From Rhabdophis nuchalis (lineage: Eukaryota > Chordata > Lepidosauria > Squamata > Natricidae): 64,000 bases of DNA. Positions 60,156 through 64,000 of this stretch are shown here, piece by piece (the stretch's first letter is position 1; every line of letters starts with the position of its first letter). The position numbers were made by a program, and so were the translations under genes. The DNA lies in assembly GCA_039707465.1 (NCBI GenBank), contig CM077647.1, forward strand, positions 179,122,776 through 179,186,775, given 5' to 3'. The notes beneath the pieces are model-generated. The model searched no databases and had not been told where the DNA came from. It saw nothing but the letters and a program-made list of their open reading frames with translations.

Positions 60156-61070
60156 GGAAATGATAGAATCTTTCCTTCCTTCTCCCTCCCCAATGTCCTT
60201 CTTTTACTTCTTTCTCTCCTTCAGTTCTTCCTCCCTTCTTTCTTCCTTCTCTCCCTCCATTTTCTTCCCTTTTCCTTCTTTCCCTTCCTTCTCTCCTTCT
60301 TTCCTTCCTTCTCTTCCCCCAATTCCTTCCTCCCTTCTCTATCTCCCTCTTTCCCTCCCTCAATTTTCTTCCCTTTCTTTTCCTTCTTTCTCTTCCTTCT
60401 CTCTCCCTCCGATTCCTTCTTTCCCTCCCTCAATTTCCTCCTATTTTTCCTTCTCTCCCTCCTTCCTTCTCTCTCCTGATTCTTTCCTTCATTCTCTACC
60501 TCCCTCTTGCCTTCCTTCCCTCCCTCAATTTCCTTCTTTCTCTTCCTTCTCTCTCCCTCCGATTTTCCCTTTCTTCACTTCCTTTTCTCTCCTTCCCAGA
60601 TTCCTTCCCTCTCTCCCTTCCTGCTTCCTTCCTTCCCTGCCTTTCCTTCCTTCTTTCTCTCTCCCCCTCCCCGAAACTTTCCCTCCCTCAATTTCCTTCT
60701 TTCTTTTCCTTCTCACCCTCCTTCCTTCTCTCTCCCCTTTCACGATTCTTTCCTTCCTTCGCTACCTTCCTTTCTCTCCCTCAATTTTCTTCCCTTTCCC
60801 TCTCTCCCTCCTTCATTCTCTCTCCCTTCCTGCTTCCTTCCCTTTCTTCTCTCTCTCCCTTCCTGCTTCCTTCCTTCCCCCAATTTTCTTCCCTTTTCCT
60901 TCTTTCTCTCCCTCCTTCCTTTTCTCTCCCTCCAATTCCGTCCTTCTGTCTTCCTCTCCGATTCCATCTTTCCGTACCTCAATTTTCTTTTTACTTTTTT
61001 CTCTCCTTCTCTCTCCCTCAATTCGTCTTCTCCTTCCTTCCTTCCTTCCCCCCTTTTCCTTGTTCCTCTC
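60156..61070. repeat. Polypyrimidine tract (TTCC/CTCCC)
   Basis: About 900 bases of C and T with recurring 'cctccctcaattttcttccctttcc' words about 70-130 bases apart. Long frames on both strands are low-complexity artefacts. Confidence 0.95.
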
Positions 61071-61094
61071 ACCAGGACAGTGCATGCAAGTTGG

Positions 61095-61255
61095 GGCAAC
61101 TCAGAATTAAGAGATTAACAGAGTTGGAAGGGACCTTGCAGGTCATCTAGTCCAACCCCCTGCCCAAGCAGGAGACCCTACATCTGCCTCTACCTAGGAT
61201 TGAGCTCACAACCTCCTGATTGGGAGGCGAGAGCTCCACCTCTAGGCCACAGCAG
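61095..61255 (-). repeat. tRNA-derived SINE with CR1-like tail
   Basis: Minus strand: a tRNA-like head (gtggcctagaggtggagctc...gggaggttgtgagctcaatcc) fused to the CR1-type end (ttggactagatgacctgcaaggtccc). Compare the SINE at 2224. Confidence 0.75.
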
Positions 61256-61560
61256 CTTTCCAAATTTTTCCACGAACTTTCTTCTGTTAGGCAGGGCTGC
61301 CACTTTTCCGAACCAAACACTAGATGGCAACAAATGGAGTTTTCTGTAGCTCCTGGGCGCCCTCTGGGGGTTATTTGACCTGCCCCACTTCATGGTCGCT
61401 AAGCGAGGCAGACTAAGGACTGCTTGAACTGCCCAAACACCCTGCTTTTCTGAGCCTGGACTGACTAAACTCAAGAGAGATTCCAAGTCCCCTTCGAAGG
61501 CATCCCAAGTTTTTTAAAAATGGGGGGAGCATGTAAATTTCATATTTTTAAAAAGTGGGC
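61256..61560. other. Intergenic segment, nothing recognised
   Basis: Contains 'ccaaacactagatggcaac' (CTCF-like, near 61314) and a short 'CTTACGAC' end at 61390-61425. Confidence 0.4.
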
Positions 61561-61561
61561 C

Positions 61562-61995
61562 CCAAATTTTATTTTATTTTATTAAATTTATACCCCGCCC
61601 TTCTACTAAAAAAGGACCCAGGGCGGCGCACAGGCATCATTAAAATCATACAAAAATACAAAAATCCAAAATTGTTAAAAACTAATTAAATATTCCCTGT
61701 GCTAAAATTAAATAGAACTCTAAAATTTAAAAATTATCCCTATAAAAGTCAGAACGGGGGTTATGCTAGGCCGGCTTGTTGAAATAAATGGGTTTTAAAA
61801 CGTTGGCGGAAAAGACAGAGGTCCACGATGGTGCGTAGATCGGGGGGTAGGTCGTTCCAGAGGGCAGGGCCCGCCACAGAGAAGGCTCTTCCCCTGGGCA
61901 CCGCCAACCGGCATTGCCCGGCCGACGGTACCCTGAGAAGGCCCTCTCTGTGGGAGCGGATCGAAGGGAGGTATATTGGACAGAAGAAAGAAACA
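61562..61995 (-). mobile_element. L2-clade LINE 3' fragment
   Basis: Minus strand: tail and UTR (61562-61760, 'cgccgccctgggtcc'), then the ORF2 C-terminus (RSHREGLLRVPSAGQCRLAV, GPALWNDLPPDLRTI, FRQRFKTH). Truncated near 61970. Confidence 0.9.
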
Positions 61996-62097
61996 GGAGG
62001 CAACGGTTAAACGAAGCTGCAATTTGTTCCTGGTTTGGTCCTGCAGAAGGGCTGATGATAGCTTGCAGCACAAGAGAGATCGTTCATGATTGTATGC

Positions 62098-62335
62098 CAG
62101 AGGTAGGATTCAGCCGGTTAGGATCGGTTCGCTCGAACCGGTAGCGGAAATCGTCCAACTGCTCTGGCTCTATGCCGTTCTATTTAGGCACATTTTTCAG
62201 GCCGGGCGCATGCGCGAAAGGCACGTACGCGAGCAAAGTGCATGCGTGGAAGGCCGGGTGCATGCGCATGAAATGGGCATGCAGATGCGGGACGAATTGG
62301 TGTAATGAAACATGCAACCCACTGCTGTTGTGTGC
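62098..62335. mobile_element. hAT-like 'CCGGTTCG' element, diverged
   Basis: Begins 'agaggtaggattcagccggttaggatcggttcgc' and ends 'gaaacatgcaacccactgctg', inverted ends of the family, with CpG-rich 'gcatgcgc' words inside. Confidence 0.6.
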
Positions 62336-62379
62336 ATATATATATATATTCACATCCACACACTCACCTAGCACTGCTC

Positions 62380-62630
62380 CAGTGGTGGGTTCCAGCGGGT
62401 ACACCTCGGTACCGGTGCCTGCTGGGAGGCACAGGCACCGTTCCGATATGGTGCTGCGGAGATCCCACCCGCTCTCCTTACCTCTATCTGAGCCGACCGG
62501 GACATTTGCACACGCAAGCTGGGGCATCGCAGGGTGGTAGTTCGTATGTGTGCGCAGCGCACATGCAGGTGGTGGACCCCTTGCGCCGGCACAGCTTACC
62601 GGTTGCAACAGGATCTGAAACCCACCACTG
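62380..62630. mobile_element. hAT-like MITE with near-perfect target duplication
   Basis: A 251-bp element begins CAGTGGTGGGTTCCAG and ends 'ctgaaacccaccactg'. Flanks CACTGCTC (62372-62379) and CAGTGCTC (62631-62638) match at seven of eight bases. Confidence 0.85.
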
Positions 62631-62789
62631 CAGTGCTCCCCTTAAAAATGACCTTTTTCCCCAACCCGTTCACAATTTTAACATCCGCCGTTACCCGGAA
62701 TCCGATCCCCGCTGCGAGCCCGCTGCAGATTTCCCATCCACCGCCCGCCCGGCCAAGAAAAACACACACATCCTCTAGGAATGTCGTCG

Positions 62790-63231
62790 TTCTTTTTTAA
62801 TGAATATATTTTATTAAATTCTTTTTTTTTTCCTGCAAGACTTATTTAATTTTTTGTTTGTTTGTTTTTCTCAATCCCAAAGACACGAAATTAGAAATAT
62901 TCAGTCAAAAAGGCAAACGAAGAAAGAAAGGAACAGGAAAGGGAAGAAAAAAAAGGGGAAGGGGAGGAGGAGGAAACAGGCAGTAGAAAAATCCAGTACA
63001 GAAGAGTTATTTTCATGATTATTCGTAGGATTATTTCATATTATGATGATTATTTTTTTTCCTCTTTTTTATTTTTTTATTTTTATGTTTCTCTTGGCTA
63101 TACAGACATTCTCGGTATACACGGCACGCAGCAAAGGATCAGTCACAACCTCATGCAAAAATTCCAGGAAAGGGTCGAACAAGAGATTCCTCGGAGGGGG
63201 GGAGAGGGGAGGGGGGGAAAGGGACACCATC
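62790..63231 (-). other. Possible 3' UTR of an unidentified minus-strand gene
   Basis: Minus-strand poly(A) signals cluster at 62790-62830 (AATAAA/ATTAAA forms around 'tttattaaa' and 'ttttttaatgaatatattttatt'). The sequence from there to about 63570 is AT-rich with AU-rich-element-like words and lacks known repeats. This looks like a conserved 3' UTR. In mammals the next gene beyond AP1G2 is JPH4, but I see no junctophilin coding sequence here. Confidence 0.35.
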
Positions 63232-63330
63232 CTAAACCAAAGGACCTCCCAACACAACATCATCATCCTCTTCGTCTTCCTCGTTTCGCCGCTCACGCGC
63301 CTTCACAGTCGTTCCCAAGCACCCGACAAA
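63232..63330 (-). CDS. Possible terminal coding exon, gene unknown
   Basis: On the minus strand a strong acceptor (cccccctctctccatttcag) opens a 32-codon frame with a stop at 63232-63234. It ends in a basic-acidic tail, ARERRNEEDEEDDDVV then LGGPLV. Length, splice site and position before poly(A) signals fit a last exon. I do not recognise the protein, and no upstream exon is visible before the window ends. It may instead be chance within a long 3' UTR. Confidence 0.3.
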   Translation of the reverse strand, partial: FVGCLGTTVKARERRNEEDEEDDDVVLGGPLV

Positions 63331-63574
63331 CTGAAATGGAGAGAGGGGGGCCACCTGGCCACCCCGCCCCTCCAAAGCCCTCGTTTTGACAACATCTGCC
63401 CTTTTATTTATTTATTTATTTTTTACAAAAATTGCCTCTCTTCCTTAGATCCTGAAGGCAATTTTTCTCATATTGCACGCGACACAGCCTAGAAAATTCC
63501 GGATTTTTGTTTTGTTTTGTTTTTTGAAAAGCCATTTTTCCTTCCGTCTCGTTTTTGGAATCCGGGCTGTTCCA

Positions 63575-63579
63575 GGCGC

Positions 63580-63618
<39 letters not shown>

Positions 63619-63626
63619 ATATATTC
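63575..63626. repeat. (TA)n microsatellite
   Basis: Two TA runs separated by one TT interruption. Confidence 0.95.
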
Positions 63627-64000
63627 TATTGCACAATTTCTCTTCCAAAGGCACAGCTTCTTGAGTTCGGGGTTGTTGTGGGTTATATTTTTTGTCTTTT
63701 TTTGTGTGTTTTTTTCCCTCCCCCCCCCCATTTAGGGGGTCAATATTTCCCCATCTCGAAGGCAAATTATGATCTCTCCTGTTTCCACCCCACCTACCCA
63801 CCCACCCTTAAGTCCCACAGGCCACAAGATTTCTTCGGACGGTGAATTTCCTCGCGGGTGGGTGGGTGAGTGAGTGGGTGGGTGCGTGAAAACACCACGC
63901 CTGTTTAAAGTGCTTCATTCTTAGCAATTTTTCTCCATGTCGGCTTTTTTTTTTTTTTTTTGGCAACCCCAGGAATCGGGGCTGAAATAATCCCAAAGAG
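63627..64000. other. Right edge, nothing recognised
   Basis: Contains a C run (63719-63730), a GGGT-rich stretch (63855-63890) and a T run (63945-63961). It may be intron or 3' UTR of the possible minus-strand gene. Confidence 0.35.

Overview
The window is vertebrate nuclear DNA. It shows split genes with GT-AG introns, CR1 and L2 LINE fragments, tRNA-derived SINEs, solo LTRs, hAT-like and Helitron-like elements, and very long microsatellites. The repeat types (CR1 3' ends followed by ATTGT or ATT tails, GATA/TATC arrays, abundant short palindromic transposons) point to a squamate, most likely a snake. That call is inference from repeat style.

Two protein-coding genes can be read exon by exon. 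THTPA (thiamine triphosphatase, + strand) has three coding exons (4437-4482, 7470-8084, 9907-10049), giving 267 codons plus stop in consistent phase. AP1G2 (AP-1 clathrin adaptor gamma-2, - strand) runs from its ATG at 52614 to its stop at 13983 in 21 coding exons. These join in phase to 788 codons plus stop, close to the mammalian protein as I recall it. The genes converge: the THTPA poly(A) signal (10161) and the AP1G2 poly(A) signal (13884) face each other across 3.7 kb of repeats. The same THTPA/AP1G2 neighbourhood exists in mammals. At the right edge (about 62.79-64 kb) there may be the 3' end of another - strand gene, which I could not identify.

Layout: 0-4 kb, palindromic 'CTTACGAC' repeats and a 170-bp minisatellite; 4-10.2 kb, THTPA with repeat-filled introns; 10.2-13.9 kb, intergenic, with an inverted LTR pair holding a nested hAT MITE; 13.9-52.6 kb, AP1G2, its introns swollen by microsatellites, LINEs, LTRs and Helitrons; 52.6-62.8 kb, upstream sequence with CR1, L2, a SINE split by a CR1, and ATT arrays.

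The most interesting structure is a repeat family at 19.05-19.89 kb and 57.66-58.5 kb. Each locus has three copies of a complete hammerhead ribozyme motif beside a tRNA-like sequence, arranged +,+,-. The two + copies lie 340 bp apart at one locus and 336 bp apart at the other. Between the two loci all three helices differ by compensatory base-pair changes. This looks like a retrozyme-like or ribozyme-bearing SINE. Two further hammerhead-like sites of the Penelope-element type lie at 14.30-14.50 kb and 44.84 kb.
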